The position numbers were made by a program, and so were the translations under genes. From Bugula neritina (Eukaryota > Bryozoa > Gymnolaemata > Cheilostomatida > Bugulidae), in contig OZ037769.1 in NCBI GenBank assembly GCA_964035545.1, positions 10,795,133 through 10,859,132 on the forward strand: a DNA stretch of 64,000 nucleotides. The letters are read 5' to 3'. This document shows, piece after piece, positions 63,028 through 64,000 of the stretch. Below the pieces are notes generated by a model. It saw only the letters and a program-made list of their open reading frames with translations, ran no database searches and was not told the origin of the DNA. The stretch's first letter is position 1; each line of letters starts with the position of its first letter.

Positions 63028-63601
63028 CTAACTTTCATCAGATTGAGTATCAGGAAGTTCCTCATCCTCTCCAGCTTCCCCCTCATCCTCTCCAGATTCT
63101 CCCTCATCCTCTCCAGCATCACTGATATCTTCCATCTCATCAGTCTCTTCACCCCAGGATATGCAGCACAGGGTGTATATCACCAGACAGATAACAAACA
63201 TTGGTATGACAACTACCACTATGAACAACACCCTTGACTCGGACCAAAGTTCCTGTAGTAATACAGTGGATAATACAGTGCAATGTATATGTTCTGATAT
63301 TAAGGGATTTCACAGTAAAAATGTTATAGTAACTCAAACAATCACTATTCAACACATAAGCAGCATTATCTCCATATATGATATTGATCAAAATATTTTA
63401 CTTTGCAAATGGCGGGCACAAATTTTCAGTTAAAACTGTTACATTAAGCTTAATAATTTCAAGGTAGCTTAAATATTTAGACATAAAATATAAGAAACAC
63501 ATGAATGTCTAAACGTTGTGACTACTTCTTACCAAAGTACTTGTGGCAAATCCATAAAGAGCTCTTTGCAAGTGTCTGAAATAGCCTCTGCCCCCCAAGC
63601 C
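63028..63601 (-). CDS. C-terminal part of a single-pass membrane protein with acidic tail, possibly TMX3-like (partial)
   Basis: Two exons on the minus strand (63601-63533, 63252-63028) join in phase 0 with a GTAAGA donor and a CTACAG acceptor. They encode the last 97 residues; the gene must continue past the right edge, as the first exon here opens at an acceptor. They encode a basic stretch (GYFRHLQRALYGFAT), the segment ELWSESRV, one strong membrane span (LFIVVVVIPMFVICLVIY) and a Glu/Asp/Gly-rich tail with three degenerate SGEDEGE-type repeats. Position and spacing of the pre-membrane helix, span and acidic tail resemble the end of TMX3, an ER thioredoxin-like oxidoreductase. Similarity is weak and TMX3's KKKD-type retrieval end is absent (the tail ends QSDES). 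Calnexin-like proteins were considered. Confidence 0.6.
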
Positions 63602-64000
63602 CTAGTAACAGATGAAGTAATAAGTTGATTATTGAACACAGACTAGTTTACTCACTAAAAATTGCGCCTCGTTAGGTGTCTATCTACATATAAGTTAACT
63701 TAACAAGTAAACAATTTAAATAGATTACATGTTAAATTCACAGACCTTTACTTCTTAGAACAAGTAGAAGCTGCTATTTCAATGTTCATATTCCATATTC
63801 CAGGTACATTATGTTACGGTTTAAAGGTCAATTAAAATAAGACATAATATATAGTTTTATGAGAATGCTTGTGGAAAATGTTTTTGAAGAATAAGAGAAG
63901 ATAACTGCTAACAACACTGTCCTTTATACTATATAAACATTGGCAGTAAATAAAAACCATTATTTTTATTTACTGCTTGGAAATTGTTTGAGTAAATTTC
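63602..64000 (-). other. Intron or upstream part of the right-edge gene
   Basis: AT-rich DNA to the window end, expected to be intronic for the minus-strand gene whose 3' exons lie at 63028-63601. No exon was identified here. Confidence 0.5.

Noticed and set aside
63028-63601. Calnexin C-terminus
   Set aside because: The order span then acidic tail fits, but the preceding exon lacks the calnexin lectin-domain end and there is no RKPRRE-type terminus.

Overview
The window looks like nuclear DNA of an invertebrate animal. Genes are split by many GT-AG introns of about 0.1-2.5 kb. The non-coding DNA is AT-rich and full of micro- and minisatellites. The coding exons match metazoan housekeeping families: augmin subunit 7, codanin-1, 4E-BP, MiT/TFE factor and ARPC4. 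I cannot name the species or phylum from the sequence alone.

Layout, left to right: SUCLG2, GTP-type succinyl-CoA ligase beta subunit (-, 759-7334); a 4.7 kb intergenic stretch with simple repeats and tRNA-like SINE sequence; TMEM243 (-, 12032-13492); 6 kb of degenerate hexamer repeats with two fold-back or mobile-looking pieces; CDAN1/codanin-1 (+, 19552-26066), tail to tail with HAUS7 (-, 26724-31762); POLB, DNA polymerase beta (+, 34024-38766), tail to tail with a 4E-BP gene (-, 39649-43223); tRNA-Thr(UGU) (+, 44963-45034); an unrecognised two-exon gene (+, 47242-48158); ARPC4 (+, 49621-53101), tail to tail with a MiT/TFE bHLH-Zip gene (-, 55064-61757); and the 3' end of a membrane-protein gene with an acidic tail, possibly TMX3-like (-, 63028 to beyond the right edge). 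Exon models were built by hand from reading frame, splice sites and family resemblance. All phases close except one ambiguous junction in SUCLG2.

The genes do not form one pathway; they are a typical mix of unrelated conserved genes. Two touch the same nutrient-signalling axis by family knowledge: 4E-BP is a TORC1 substrate, and MiT/TFE factors are TORC1-regulated. I do not infer that their proximity means anything.

The most unusual structure is inside HAUS7 intron 5. About 23 tandem 43/45-bp units each carry a copy of the exon-6 3' splice acceptor plus the start of exon 6. Other points of interest are hexamer repeats whose units differ by C/G swaps at fixed positions, a roughly 425-bp near-palindromic element in a SUCLG2 intron with a single-arm relative 14 kb away, an open reading frame running from POLB exon 2 into intron 2, and the unrecognised gene at 47.2-48.2 kb.
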